Shown: positions 31,706 through 41,849 of the stretch, piece after piece
How positions within the stretch are numbered: the first letter of the stretch is position 1
Layout: the number at the start of each line of letters is the position of its first letter
Assembly (NCBI RefSeq): GCF_000209165.1
Contig: NC_009044.1
Coordinates: 1,674,001 to 1,738,000 of the forward strand
Direction of reading: 5' to 3'
Source: Scheffersomyces stipitis CBS 6054
Lineage: Eukaryota > Ascomycota > Pichiomycetes > Serinales > Debaryomycetaceae
DNA: 64,000 bases
Notes under the pieces: generated by a model
What the model saw: the letters and a program-made list of their open reading frames with translations, nothing else
Database searches by the model: none
Told to the model about the DNA's origin: nothing
Translations under genes and position numbers: made by a program

Positions 31706-33583
31706 CTATGATACCAGATTGGCTGCGACAACCTTACCACCGTTAGTTTCGACAGCACTATTTTTTGCTTCGGTGTCTAGAGCAGCAAACTTATTTTTCA
31801 ACTGCTTATAGTATGCGTAATCAAAGCTCCATCCTCTTTTCCCATTTAGAACTTTCGCGTTATCATTGGAGTCCTTGGCCAATTCCAGAGCAGACCTCTT
31901 CGAAATCAATCTACTACGCAAATGGGCACCGAAGCTTTCCCATTTGACATTGTACACAGCAATGGATAGTCCATTGTGTTTGTTGGCCGAGGTCCACGAT
32001 CGAGAATTAATGCCATTGGCATAAAAGCCATGGTATTCTGGAAGAGGGGGCAACAAGAGTAACTCTACCGATAAATCACCGTAGATCTCAGCATGTTCGT
32101 CACTGTCTTGTTCAGAAGGAGGCGCTTTACTGTCGGCATTAACGTTAATGTTCAATGGCTTTATTATGTCATTCCTGGTCCAGTTCGGGTTCCACTGCGT
32201 GAGGTCCATCTTGTCGTGGAAGAATCCGTTGTGGGCCAAAATACTGAGAATGTCAGAATCATCGGTATAGGCACCACTGGCGCCACCCCACAACTCTCTT
32301 TTTATTATTACCGATGACTCGAACTCGTGGATGAACTTGTCAATGAAATGGAAGGGGATTTTGATTTCCACTATGCTATTTATGTAATCTGCGGTCAATG
32401 GTGGGAGCGAGGGGATATACTTTTTCTGGAAACACACCTCTTTAGATTTTGATTCATATCGTTCCTTCAAGATGTCGAATTCTTCAACATGTCCTGGCTT
32501 TAAGCCATAGAGCTGTGAAGTCTGCAAGTTGGACCACGTAGTCGTGGGATTATAGACAATCGTGCCAAGGTGGCGACGTTGTGGAAACTTTTCCTTGATA
32601 AATTGTAATACAGGCTGCACGTTCAAGGATACGGGAGGAACGGTATTGAATTCCACTTTCTCTCTGAGAGCTCTTTGTGGAGGCAACAAAGACTTGGCAG
32701 ACTCAACATCTTTTGTTGCTTCTAGAATGCCTGCAGCTGTTTGTTGTTCAGACTCAGTGTCCTCAAGATGTTGTACTGGATTGGTAATATCTACATCATC
32801 GTTTGGTTTAGCCACCCCTTCCTGTTTCACCAGTTCAGGTGCAAGAACATGTATATGATTTCCTGAGTGAATGTGAGGTATTCCAGATTGTTCTGAGCCT
32901 GGCTGGGGGTGCGAATGGTGATGGTGGTGATGGTGATGTGGATGGTGATGATGGTGATGATGATGGTGATGGTGACGGTGCGGGTCCTGGTCTGCGTACT
33001 GTTTGTTAGTTTCTGTAGGTATAGCAGGAGGACTTGGTGCGTTTGTTGCGTTTGTAGAGGATGTCTGTGAAGCCTTAGACTGAGTCTGAGTTTGCGCCTG
33101 AGGATTTTGGTGCGGCTGAAACTGAGGTTGGATTTGCGTTTGCTGCAATTGCGCTTTCTGAGTCTGAGTTGGTTCTTGCTCAATTGGTCTATACGTTTTG
33201 GTATGTTCTGGTTGCGGGTAACCCGAGTTGTAGTCGTGGGAATAGGTTCCATACTGATTTTGCGAAGATTGTGCTATAGCTTGTGAGTGCGTCTGAAGTT
33301 GGGCTTGCGCTTGCGATTGATCCTCCGACGGCTGCACCTGCGTTTGCGTTTCTGGCTGTTCGTGCTTGACACGTTTGGCTTTTGGTTGAATCTGAGACGA
33401 CGGGTCTGGAGCCGAGGTATTGTTCAAGAAGCTGGAAATGCCCATGTTGGCAGCTGGGGGAAGTTTGCTACTACCAGAGGACCCCAGAAGAAACGAGATG
33501 GATGGCAATCGAATGCCCGAACCAGCACCAGTGGCGGAACCAGTTCCAGTGCCGGTAGGAAGTGATTGTTTGTCAGCAGACAT
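31706..33583 (-). CDS. RXT3: Rxt3, subunit of the Rpd3L histone deacetylase complex
   Basis: A 625-residue protein. The first ~320 residues are low complexity: Ser/Gly/Thr repeats, a long Gln-rich stretch (QTQ, QAQ, QPQ units) and a poly-His tract of more than 20 His at about residues 195-225. The C-terminal ~300 residues hold the Rxt3 domain: RRHLGTIVYNPTTTWSNLQ, PFHFIDKFIHEFESSVI, YTDDSDILSILAHNGFF and a closing segment AVYNVKWESFGAHLRSR. Rxt3 belongs to the large Rpd3 deacetylase complex that represses transcription in the nucleus. The protein is much longer than Saccharomyces Rxt3 (about 290 aa) because of the N-terminal extension, as is common in Candida-type yeasts. Confidence 0.85.
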   Translation of the reverse strand: MSADKQSLPTGTGTGSATGAGSGIRLPSISFLLGSSGSSKLPPAANMGISSFLNNTSAPDPSSQIQPKAKRVKHEQPETQTQVQPSEDQSQAQAQLQTHSQAIAQSSQNQYGTYSHDYNSGYPQPEHTKTYRPIEQEPTQTQKAQLQQTQIQPQFQPHQNPQAQTQTQSKASQTSSTNATNAPSPPAIPTETNKQYADQDPHRHHHHHHHHHHHPHHHHHHHHSHPQPGSEQSGIPHIHSGNHIHVLAPELVKQEGVAKPNDDVDITNPVQHLEDTESEQQTAAGILEATKDVESAKSLLPPQRALREKVEFNTVPPVSLNVQPVLQFIKEKFPQRRHLGTIVYNPTTTWSNLQTSQLYGLKPGHVEEFDILKERYESKSKEVCFQKKYIPSLPPLTADYINSIVEIKIPFHFIDKFIHEFESSVIIKRELWGGASGAYTDDSDILSILAHNGFFHDKMDLTQWNPNWTRNDIIKPLNINVNADSKAPPSEQDSDEHAEIYGDLSVELLLLPPLPEYHGFYANGINSRSWTSANKHNGLSIAVYNVKWESFGAHLRSRLISKRSALELAKDSNDNAKVLNGKRGWSFDYAYYKQLKNKFAALDTEAKNSAVETNGGKVVAANLVS

Positions 33584-34085
33584 TGGTTTATAGCGTTGAA
33601 GGTGTAGCTTTAGACGATTGAATGCTTTCTGTAGCTAGTCTCTTTTGTGTTACTATTCTAGGAAATAGTGGAAAGAAATGAGTACTGGAATTGGAGAGAT
33701 GTACAATTTTGCGCGAGTTTGTAAAGTGGGTTGTTGCCGCTGCTTCGCTAGATAGGCTCAGAATCTCGAGCTCAATACAGAGGTGTGCTGCTTCAGATGC
33801 AATTGCTGCTAGGGGTTGCACTATACTGAACGGTCTATTTCGGGCCTAGTACCACTTCTCCAGTTTGACATCGGATTTTTTTCATTCATGTTTTTTTTGT
33901 CTTTTTTTTGGTGAGAGTCACGTGTCAGTCAAACCACTCGAAAATAATTGAGACAAAAATAACATGCGCACGACTCAGTTTTTGTGGGGAAGCGCAAATT
34001 GAATGGGTGCAAAATATCATTACAAGATTTCATAATTTAAATCTATATGCTGGTAAATACATATATCTAATATGCATAAGTTTCT
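33584..34085. other. Intergenic region RXT3 / VAM6
   Basis: 502 bp upstream of RXT3 and downstream of VAM6. It has a CACGTG box at 33919-33924, T-rich runs (33885-33909), and a 16-bp AATGGGTGCAAAATAT at 34002-34017 that recurs at 50825. No gene is seen. Confidence 0.5.
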
Positions 34086-37000
34086 TCATGGACTCGAGCC
34101 ACGAGCCGGTTTCAAGGCTCGCTGTGCACATCCATAATGTACAATCTGGTTATCCTTTCCTACGCTAAATACACTATAGCCCAACCTCTTGTTGCAGATG
34201 GTACAGAGCTGTTTACCGGAGGCAATAGGATATTCTTGACTTTGAATTTTCCAGATCCTATCTTGCAACTTAATGCTTCCCACCTTGTACAACTGAGAAG
34301 CTATACGTGCATCATGTAGAGTTTCCTGAGACCCTCGCATATGACTAGTAAGGAACTTCTCAAGACGATGCAAAGGAAATGAGTTAGGCAAAGCTGTCAT
34401 CACTCTTAAGATAGACATCTTCGATCCCTGTAGAGTCAAAAGCTTCTCGATCGATTCAACATTTTCATGATAGTTCATAAGCAAGTCTTCCAAGAGTTTA
34501 TGCAATAATTGTTCGCCAATATTCTGACTATTTGGCAATTGATAGATATCACAACAATATTGCATTGCTGCATCCAAATCATTAAGCTGGTTGAAAAGAA
34601 CATCAATTGATTTATCATGTTCTCCTAACCTTTTGTAAATAAAAATGGTGAACCTCAAGAATTTATCTTCGGTGGTCGGAATGCTTTTCAATACAGTCCA
34701 AGGCTCATACAAGCTTGTAGAACCAAGGAAATTGTACAACTTGACGTAGTACTCGATCTTTGTGAATGAATCTAAATCATACTCATCTTTGACTTCCTTT
34801 AATTGCTTCAAGTACAACAAACAAAGTTTTGTGTGGAACTTTCCAAGTGTCTTTTTTCTGGATAAGTGATCAACCAAATCACTTTCGAAGTTTAGCCATT
34901 CCAAATATATTATTCCAAATGCATCATTCTTAAGGACCTGAGTAAAATAGTTCAACACCTTGAAGTTGTCGTAGTTCTCACATTCATAAGAGTCGTTCAT
35001 AAATATCAACCTAATTTTCTCAACACTTCTGTGGAAATCCGTTTCTTCTACTATAACCCAATACGAAAATTGAAACACGAGATCCAAGTCTTGGTTTGTC
35101 ATTTTTTTCAAGTATTGGATCGTGAGATCGGGGCCCTTTAGAAAATCATCAAATGCATTATCGTCATCATTAGAGTGCGTCTCTTCTTCTTCGTCATTAT
35201 GCGAAAGCCTGTACAACATTTCTAATGCATCCTTGTGCAAGCCTCTTGTGAAGTAAAAATCAAGCAATTCTTTTATAAAGTTGGGCTGTTGTAGTTCTCT
35301 TTGTTGAACATGATTATGAATGTTGCTCATAAGGCATTCGTTGACCACACTGGCATTACAATGATTGTTAGGAAGTCTCAATAATGGGCCCAACAACATT
35401 GGCTTTGTATGGAAATAGCATAGAAACAACGATGTGTCAATAGTTGTAGCTGCTTGATGTAATTTGTTTTTCAAGTCTTCCTTGCTCAAATTAGGATATA
35501 TATCAAGAGGGGAGATTTCGATTCCTTTCCACTGAATGTTATCTCCATTTAGAAAACTCATGTGGATTCTTCTCTGATCAGTTAAATATATGATAAGGTT
35601 ATTCACTGCTTTACTGAATTTCCTCATGTTTTGCGATTTTGCATAACCCTGTAATCTATTGGGTACTTTTTGTGGACTAGTAGCTCTGCTAGACATGGTA
35701 CGTCTGTCAGCTTCATTTTCTGTACCTGACTCTGCTGTAGTTGCAAATCTAAGTGTTTGAATATCTTCTTTCGATACTCGTTTGACAACATTATGTGTAG
35801 ATCGTATACTCTTGGTTTCATCTGCATCGTTCAGAAGTACACTTCGAATCTTGGAGTCTCCGTTCAAAAAGTCAGGAAATAACTCCAATACGTCCGGATA
35901 AGCTATCATCCAATCGGAGCAAATGTCGACCAAAGATTCATGGTACTTGGAATACGACTCAAAAAGAAGAACGGCCTTGGATTTGTACAAGTCCCTCAAT
36001 TCCAAATATTTCTTCTTCTCATTTGATACTTCCTTGTTGTAAAAAAAGGGACATTTGGTATCTAATTTCGAGACAAGAGAAATTGCTTTGTCGAGGCCAA
36101 TTATCCTGAGATCGTTGTTGGGGTCCTTGATGTTTCCCAATGATGAGCCCTTTCCACTTATATTGAGATACTGTTCTATTTGCTTCTTGTATTCAAGGAC
36201 ATTAAATTGAAGAATATCGGATCCTGAACCGAGAAAAATTGTTCTGTCTTCGTGGCAAGCATAGATCAGATTGGAGTTGATCTGGTGGTTAAAAATCTGG
36301 ATACGATCACCATTTACATAATCCACTATCTCTATTCTCTTGCCATAGACTACCATGATGTACATGGGTTCAATGAAGTCTACAAATATGGGAACTGCAG
36401 TTAATTTTATAGCAGAGGGTCTTATCACTTGGCTGGAAATGGTGTACTCCACGCATTGGGTATCTTTCACAAGCAACAACTTGTCTTCCGACAATTTTAT
36501 TGTCCATGCTGCTGGACCTGAAGATGATAGTCCAAAGTAGCTAAATGAAGTAGAATGGTTGAAATTGTACAAAGTTGGGTCGTCGATAGCGAGAGCTATT
36601 ATCAGGAAGTCTTTCGCGATATCTACAATTACGAAGTCACTGGCTAGACTTAACAAAATCTTGGACCCAGAGCCTGGAATCAAAGCAATTGTTTTAACTC
36701 TATCCTTAAGAGATATTTCTTTCACCTTCTGGAATATGAGGATATTTCTTGTCTTATTGACGATCTTGAATGCAATAAGTTTCTTTTTGGTGCCTACGAG
36801 AAAGAGACGATGCTCGTCATATTCAGTATACAAGCAGTCGCTACAACTCTTGGTATCGTCCAACTCCTGGACGAGATTGATATGTGATCCAATTAATTCA
36901 TAAGCTCGTACACACTCAGCTGTAGTTATCACCAATATTGTTTTGTTCGATTCATTGGATATGGGAATACATTTGATGCTGTCTATGGCAGAAGAGTCTT

Positions 37001-37277
37001 GCGACAAGTTGGAAAAAGCCAGGTCTAGTTCAAACTGCTGCAGCTGCGAATTGTCGTGGAACAAGAACTTAATGTCGTTGAACGATTTGAGCGTCTTCAA
37101 CGTCTTTGCCGCTGGATATAGCGGCTTTTGGCTCTGGCTGGTTAAGCTGGAATAAACTTGAAGATCTCCATTGTTGAACCCCATGAATAGTCGATTGTGG
37201 TAGTAATGGACTGCCGAAACCCGCGGAGAGCCGGTGAAATGGATCCGGTTGAACGGCTCGATGATATCGACGTTCAT
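34086..37277 (-). CDS. VAM6: HOPS complex subunit Vps39/Vam6
   Basis: A 1063-residue protein, close to Saccharomyces Vam6 (1049). The N-terminal third is a CNH/beta-propeller region (for example RVSAVHYYHNRLFMGFNNGDLQVY). The middle is helical with Vps39 domain 1, and a basic, Ser/Thr-rich insert at about 510-550 precedes it. The C-terminus has the Vps39 domain 2 zinc-like motif CTICNKRLG ... IVHYGC. Vam6 binds the Rab7 homologue Ypt7 at one end of the HOPS tether and supports vacuole and vCLAMP mitochondrial contacts. The identification rests on domain order, length and the C-terminal cysteine pattern. Confidence 0.9.
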   Translation of the reverse strand: MNVDIIEPFNRIHFTGSPRVSAVHYYHNRLFMGFNNGDLQVYSSLTSQSQKPLYPAAKTLKTLKSFNDIKFLFHDNSQLQQFELDLAFSNLSQDSSAIDSIKCIPISNESNKTILVITTAECVRAYELIGSHINLVQELDDTKSCSDCLYTEYDEHRLFLVGTKKKLIAFKIVNKTRNILIFQKVKEISLKDRVKTIALIPGSGSKILLSLASDFVIVDIAKDFLIIALAIDDPTLYNFNHSTSFSYFGLSSSGPAAWTIKLSEDKLLLVKDTQCVEYTISSQVIRPSAIKLTAVPIFVDFIEPMYIMVVYGKRIEIVDYVNGDRIQIFNHQINSNLIYACHEDRTIFLGSGSDILQFNVLEYKKQIEQYLNISGKGSSLGNIKDPNNDLRIIGLDKAISLVSKLDTKCPFFYNKEVSNEKKKYLELRDLYKSKAVLLFESYSKYHESLVDICSDWMIAYPDVLELFPDFLNGDSKIRSVLLNDADETKSIRSTHNVVKRVSKEDIQTLRFATTAESGTENEADRRTMSSRATSPQKVPNRLQGYAKSQNMRKFSKAVNNLIIYLTDQRRIHMSFLNGDNIQWKGIEISPLDIYPNLSKEDLKNKLHQAATTIDTSLFLCYFHTKPMLLGPLLRLPNNHCNASVVNECLMSNIHNHVQQRELQQPNFIKELLDFYFTRGLHKDALEMLYRLSHNDEEEETHSNDDDNAFDDFLKGPDLTIQYLKKMTNQDLDLVFQFSYWVIVEETDFHRSVEKIRLIFMNDSYECENYDNFKVLNYFTQVLKNDAFGIIYLEWLNFESDLVDHLSRKKTLGKFHTKLCLLYLKQLKEVKDEYDLDSFTKIEYYVKLYNFLGSTSLYEPWTVLKSIPTTEDKFLRFTIFIYKRLGEHDKSIDVLFNQLNDLDAAMQYCCDIYQLPNSQNIGEQLLHKLLEDLLMNYHENVESIEKLLTLQGSKMSILRVMTALPNSFPLHRLEKFLTSHMRGSQETLHDARIASQLYKVGSIKLQDRIWKIQSQEYPIASGKQLCTICNKRLGYSVFSVGKDNQIVHYGCAQRALKPARGSSP

Positions 37278-37807
37278 TGGATCCTACAATGTGAACGTGA
37301 GCAATGACTTGTGGAACATAGGTTTCCCTTGTATTCCAAGGGAATGAATAGAGTAAGAAAATGCAGACAGAAATGTAGATACCAGTGGAGTGTATATAGC
37401 CGATTTTTTCGCGCGACTCTCATACTGGCAGTTGGCTCCGAATTTAGTCTCAGGTTGTTCCCAGCCAAGAGAATTCGGTGATTATTTGAAGATGTTTTCA
37501 ACAGTTTTGAGAATCAAAACTCTGTAGAAAACGATTTAGCAAGGAGAAGAAGTTGAGAAGCAGTAGACAGCGCTTCGACGTGAGAGCTTTGTTATTGTAT
37601 ACTTATGCTTTGGCTACATACGGATTGTTTTATATGAACATATGCAAATATACGCAATGAAACAGTCGTGCTCAATCCAAACAAGATATCACCCCCTTCT
37701 TTTTGAGAGCTAACAAAGCTAGTACGACACTGTTGTTAGCAGCTCGTAGGACGATTCAATATTAACTCAGAGTCCATAGATAACAAAATTGTTACAACGC
37801 CGTCAAA
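37278..37807. other. Divergent promoter region VAM6 / small membrane protein
   Basis: 530 bp without a supported gene and no notable site beyond AT-rich stretches. Confidence 0.45.
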
Positions 37808-38281
37808 ATGAACCAGCTTCCCGACACAGAGATCGAAAAGATCGATTTGCAAGACTTCTCTGAGCCTTCTACAAGAGAAAGAAGTGATCCCATGATTCCA
37901 GTCTTGAACAAGATTTTTCCTCAAACTGAATCTCCCCAAACAGCTGAGCAGAATATACGGACGAAATGTATTTCCGCTATCTTGTTTACTTTAGTAATGG
38001 CCCCTCTTTGGGTTGTTTTCCACTATATCTTCAATGACAACGCTGGCGAATTTTTCAAATACATGGGTATATCGTTTATTCTGACATTTTCAAATTTGAC
38101 AATCTATTTGACACTTGTATTTGGCTTTGTTTTGGTGGTAAGATTAGTAGCAAGAGTGCCTATTGGTGTTGTGGTATTCAGAGCATTGGGTTTCTTGACG
38201 ATGGTTTCGTTGCTGTTGAAATTTGTAAGCCGATGCTTGCCAGACCCGACAGAGTTTATAAAGAGTGTAAAGTCATCTTAG
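37808..38281 (+). CDS. Small polytopic membrane protein, function unknown (157 aa)
   Basis: A 157-residue protein with an acidic, soluble N-terminus (1-50, EIEKIDLQDFSEPSTRERSD) followed by three or four hydrophobic segments: about 53-72 (ISAILFTLVMAPLWVVFHYI), 83-108 (a long Ile/Leu/Val/Phe run) and 118-142 (IGVVVFRALGFLTMVSLLL). The tail is short and basic. I do not recognise the family. No signal peptide is evident, so the N-terminus is probably cytosolic. It is convergent with UTP21 (71 bp apart). The clean start and typical codon use support a real gene. Confidence 0.65.
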   Translation: MNQLPDTEIEKIDLQDFSEPSTRERSDPMIPVLNKIFPQTESPQTAEQNIRTKCISAILFTLVMAPLWVVFHYIFNDNAGEFFKYMGISFILTFSNLTIYLTLVFGFVLVVRLVARVPIGVVVFRALGFLTMVSLLLKFVSRCLPDPTEFIKSVKSS

Positions 38282-38352
38282 ATCGTGGTCTATTTTTCAT
38301 CTCTATGATTATACGAAATAAATACATATATATCTTTAATGTGCAATAATAC

Positions 38353-41220
38353 CTAAACAGTGCTCAAGAAACTGATCACTCCAGAACAGTACTTAACAAG
38401 CTCGTCTAACTTTTCTCCTTTTTGTCTATCCAATTCACTCCATTGCTCAAGGGCCGAATTCAATCTCTGCTCGTCTGCATTGTTGTGAATGACATCACCG
38501 TGGCTCTTTAAATACATGGAGAAGAAAGCCTGATATAAATCGAAATTGGTGTTAGACTTGAGACCCTGGTTAAGAGCTTCAACAAAATTGGCCATTTCAT
38601 TCAAGGGAGGGAATGAGTTCAATGATCTGATTTCCAAATCGACAAGAGAAGGAGAAGCACCAACCAAGAACTTCAAAAACTCTGAGTAATCACCGTTACT
38701 AGAACCTTCTCTTAATAATGTAGTGAATTTAGACTCAAAGTTGTGTCCTTGGTCTGACTTCAATTTATGTAATCTACCCTCGGCTGTATCATCATTATTG
38801 TCTGCAGAAGATTGACCTGGCTTCCCTTCAGCTACAGAAGCTTGGTCTCCAACAGCTTGTCCAGACAAAGACAAGAAGAAAGGAGCATTTTCTGGTTTCT
38901 TTGGAGCTTCCTTGGGTTTGCTTCTTTGTTTGATGACATCCAAGTGAACCAAGTTGCTGAATTTGCTTCTGGCTCCCAAGGACAAGGTGATAAGCGATTC
39001 GTCTATTTGGTCCAAAGTGGTGTATGTTTGCGCAAGAACGTCATCCTCATCGGTATCTCCCTCTAGAGCACCATCCAACATGGATGATCCACCATCTCCA
39101 GAGGCCGTTGGCAATAATATAGTTGCAAAATCTTCCTCTTCGACGTGTCTGGTAGAAATGGGTCTGAACTGGGCACGATTAGTCCATAATGAAATCCCAT
39201 TTCCAGAAACATGGGTGGTGGCCAAGACATCACCAATTGGGGAAAACTTGATCCCCGTTGCAACAACAGGTAATCTGACACCATCGATACATCCACCAGT
39301 AGGCAAATCCCAAGTTCTCATTGTTGCATCCAAACCAACAGACACAATCCATCTACCATCTGGAGAGAAATCCAAACTAGTGATTCTGTTAGTGTGCCCA
39401 ATCAAGACTCTGACAACCTTTTGAGTGGTGACATCGATAATGACAATACTCAAGTCGTCTAACGCACAGGCAATCAAGTCCGAAGATTTGTGATAAACCA
39501 TACTGGTAATAGGAGCTTCCAATTGCAACTTTCCCAAGTACTTGGACTGACTAAAATCGTAGAAGCCAATGATTCCGTCCAAACCACAACTAACCATTTT
39601 CCTATTCATGCCATCAATAGATAAACCGGTCACAGCCTTTTTGTGCAAAACGTACTTCTTACGAAGCAATCCTGATTGCAAATTGTACACTCCAATACCA
39701 CCTTGAGCAGAACCTACCAAACCGAAGTTACCACAATGAGAAATGCAAACAGATTTGACCATTCCATTGTCGATAGTGTTCAAATTGAATCTACCCACTC
39801 TCTTGTTCTTTGATTCCCAAGTTCTGGCAAAAGGCTCATCCTTGTGAGCTGTCAAGATATTCTCCCAATCGCCTTCACGAGTCTGAGACGATGAGATTGC
39901 GATAATTTCGTTGAATTTTTCCTTCATGGACTGAACCTGACCAGCCTGTCTCTTCCCGTTCTTTTGCTTCTGCGGTCTCTGAGACATTTCTTGAGCCTGA
40001 GCATCCTTTCTCAACGAGAAGGACCAAAATGATCTATCACCTGATGCACTGTAGATAAAGTGAGATTTTTCTTCGTCAGGAAACTCAATAGTTACGGGTG
40101 GGGCAGAATGTCCTCCTCTGGATCTCAAGTGACGTGGAGGAGAAACAATAGATGAGTTAGAAGTCGACAATGTAGGGTCAAATACATATTCTTTCAAATG
40201 GTTGTCACCACCATTACTGACTACAATAGGCTGTCCATTCAAGAATTTGGCGTTGGAAATACCTCCGTGGGTTTCTTTATGAGCATGCCTTAACACATGG
40301 ACTCTAGCTTTCTTGGCCAAGTCGTAGAAGAACAAGTCTCCTGTGTTCAAGCCCGCTACTAAATGAGGCGAGCCATCAGTTCTGAAAGATAACGAAACGA
40401 CTTTGGCCGAAGCGTCTTCGGCAGCTGTGACGATTTTCTGTCCCAAAATCTTGCCCTTTTTCAAATTATACAAATAGACACTACCAGTAGTAGTTCCTAC
40501 AGCAATGATATCCAAGACGGGAGCAGCCTCAATACAAGAAATCGCTTCTGTGAATTGACTAGCTGGAGATCTGAATAGAAGCTTTCCAGTACGAACATTG
40601 AAGATGAATAACCCAGAAGTCGTAGAAACCACAATTTTGTTCAAATAAGTAGGTGGATGAATCAAACCGACGATTTCACCCTCAATGGCAGCGTTAATGG
40701 CTTTCAAGATGGTGTACAACGAATTTGCATACTTTGCTCCCGGTAACTTCTTAAAGACAGAAATTTCTCCATCTGAAGCAGCAGCTATGACATAATCACC
40801 AAAAGATAATACATGTGTCACACTAGCACTGGTTGTACATTCCAAAGTATGCTCCAATCTGCCTCTCTTGAAAATTCCAATCTTGTTTCCAAATCCAGCA
40901 TAAACATAATGGTGATGTGCTTCCAAACAGGTAATCTTGGCAGGAGTCTGCGATTGTGAAACAAACAAAAGATGCAAAGTAGCAGCATCATATATTTGGA
41001 AAGATCTTCCCACGGAAGTTACAATGTAAAAAGTTGACCCTAACGTTCCTACAGCAAATGGAACCTCGTTCGTAACATTTCCTAGAACTCTGAAAGGACT
41101 GAAAATCTTGGATGGTTTTGGCTTCTGTACCGTTTTTGAGCCAGGCAAGACTGAGATCGAACTATCTGCATCCAAAACCTTCCTCTTCTTATCTACGGGT
41201 TCAACCATATTCTGTGTCAC
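38353..41220 (-). CDS. UTP21: U3 snoRNP / small-subunit processome protein Utp21
   Basis: A 955-residue WD40 protein. The N-terminal ~680 residues form two beta-propellers (repeat signatures such as FSPDGRWIVSVGLDATMRTWDL and YGLDG-like turns). The C-terminal ~250 residues are the Utp21-specific domain, including LVGASPSLVDLEIRSL and the helical end of the family. Utp21 belongs to the UTP-B subcomplex, which binds the pre-rRNA 5' ETS and U3 snoRNA during 40S subunit assembly in the nucleolus. The length matches the Saccharomyces protein (939 aa). An acidic, Ser/Asp-rich stretch near residue 830 is probably disordered. Confidence 0.93.
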   Translation of the reverse strand: MTQNMVEPVDKKRKVLDADSSISVLPGSKTVQKPKPSKIFSPFRVLGNVTNEVPFAVGTLGSTFYIVTSVGRSFQIYDAATLHLLFVSQSQTPAKITCLEAHHHYVYAGFGNKIGIFKRGRLEHTLECTTSASVTHVLSFGDYVIAAASDGEISVFKKLPGAKYANSLYTILKAINAAIEGEIVGLIHPPTYLNKIVVSTTSGLFIFNVRTGKLLFRSPASQFTEAISCIEAAPVLDIIAVGTTTGSVYLYNLKKGKILGQKIVTAAEDASAKVVSLSFRTDGSPHLVAGLNTGDLFFYDLAKKARVHVLRHAHKETHGGISNAKFLNGQPIVVSNGGDNHLKEYVFDPTLSTSNSSIVSPPRHLRSRGGHSAPPVTIEFPDEEKSHFIYSASGDRSFWSFSLRKDAQAQEMSQRPQKQKNGKRQAGQVQSMKEKFNEIIAISSSQTREGDWENILTAHKDEPFARTWESKNKRVGRFNLNTIDNGMVKSVCISHCGNFGLVGSAQGGIGVYNLQSGLLRKKYVLHKKAVTGLSIDGMNRKMVSCGLDGIIGFYDFSQSKYLGKLQLEAPITSMVYHKSSDLIACALDDLSIVIIDVTTQKVVRVLIGHTNRITSLDFSPDGRWIVSVGLDATMRTWDLPTGGCIDGVRLPVVATGIKFSPIGDVLATTHVSGNGISLWTNRAQFRPISTRHVEEEDFATILLPTASGDGGSSMLDGALEGDTDEDDVLAQTYTTLDQIDESLITLSLGARSKFSNLVHLDVIKQRSKPKEAPKKPENAPFFLSLSGQAVGDQASVAEGKPGQSSADNNDDTAEGRLHKLKSDQGHNFESKFTTLLREGSSNGDYSEFLKFLVGASPSLVDLEIRSLNSFPPLNEMANFVEALNQGLKSNTNFDLYQAFFSMYLKSHGDVIHNNADEQRLNSALEQWSELDRQKGEKLDELVKYCSGVISFLSTV

Positions 41221-41849
41221 GTTTATCTAAAGAGAGTAGAAACGATTTTCAGGTTTCTTACGGTGAATCAAAATTTATTTGATAAAATTTCAATTCCGGC
41301 ATATAATGCACGATAGAGATGAGTTCATGGAGATTGATGGGTACCATTGGGGTTACAAGATTAGTTCAAAAACACCTGAAAAGGTATTATAACCGCTTGT
41401 TTATTCCGTGATGTTGGTTTGAATTCTTTGACTATTACTCTACTATCCTTTTTGATCACTTTGCTGGTGGTTCAAACTGCTGACCTGAGTGTACGGTATA
41501 TAGTGTATCACATAGTTAACTGCTCTAGGGCAAGATCCAGATCTTCAGATGATAAATATGCTACTATATTAAGTTTACCGGAAGCTCCAAGCAATAAATT
41601 AAATGGATAAAGCAATTCAATTAACTCGGGCAGTCTTTTATTCTCAAATTGGCTTATAAAACCAGTAATATATGGAATTTTTCATTTCCCCATACTTAAT
41701 GTCGCAGTCGATGAGATTGCAAAATTTAAATTTTCAGTCTTCTACACTCTTGTATCTTCCTATCTAGTTGGCTCATAGCTATATTCTGCAAGTGTATATT
41801 TATTATATACACATCGTCATTTGTGTAGAATTGGTATCATTAGTCCACG
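41221..41849. other. Divergent promoter region UTP21 / DUS3
   Basis: 629 bp without a supported gene. AAAATTT runs and a GATGAG (41318-41323) resemble fragments of the RRPE and PAC elements of ribosome-biogenesis genes but are too short and loose to call. Confidence 0.5.

Noticed and set aside
41300..41330. RRPE/PAC-like elements before UTP21 and DUS3
   Set aside because: Only partial matches (GATGAG, AAAATTT); too short to separate from chance in AT-rich DNA.
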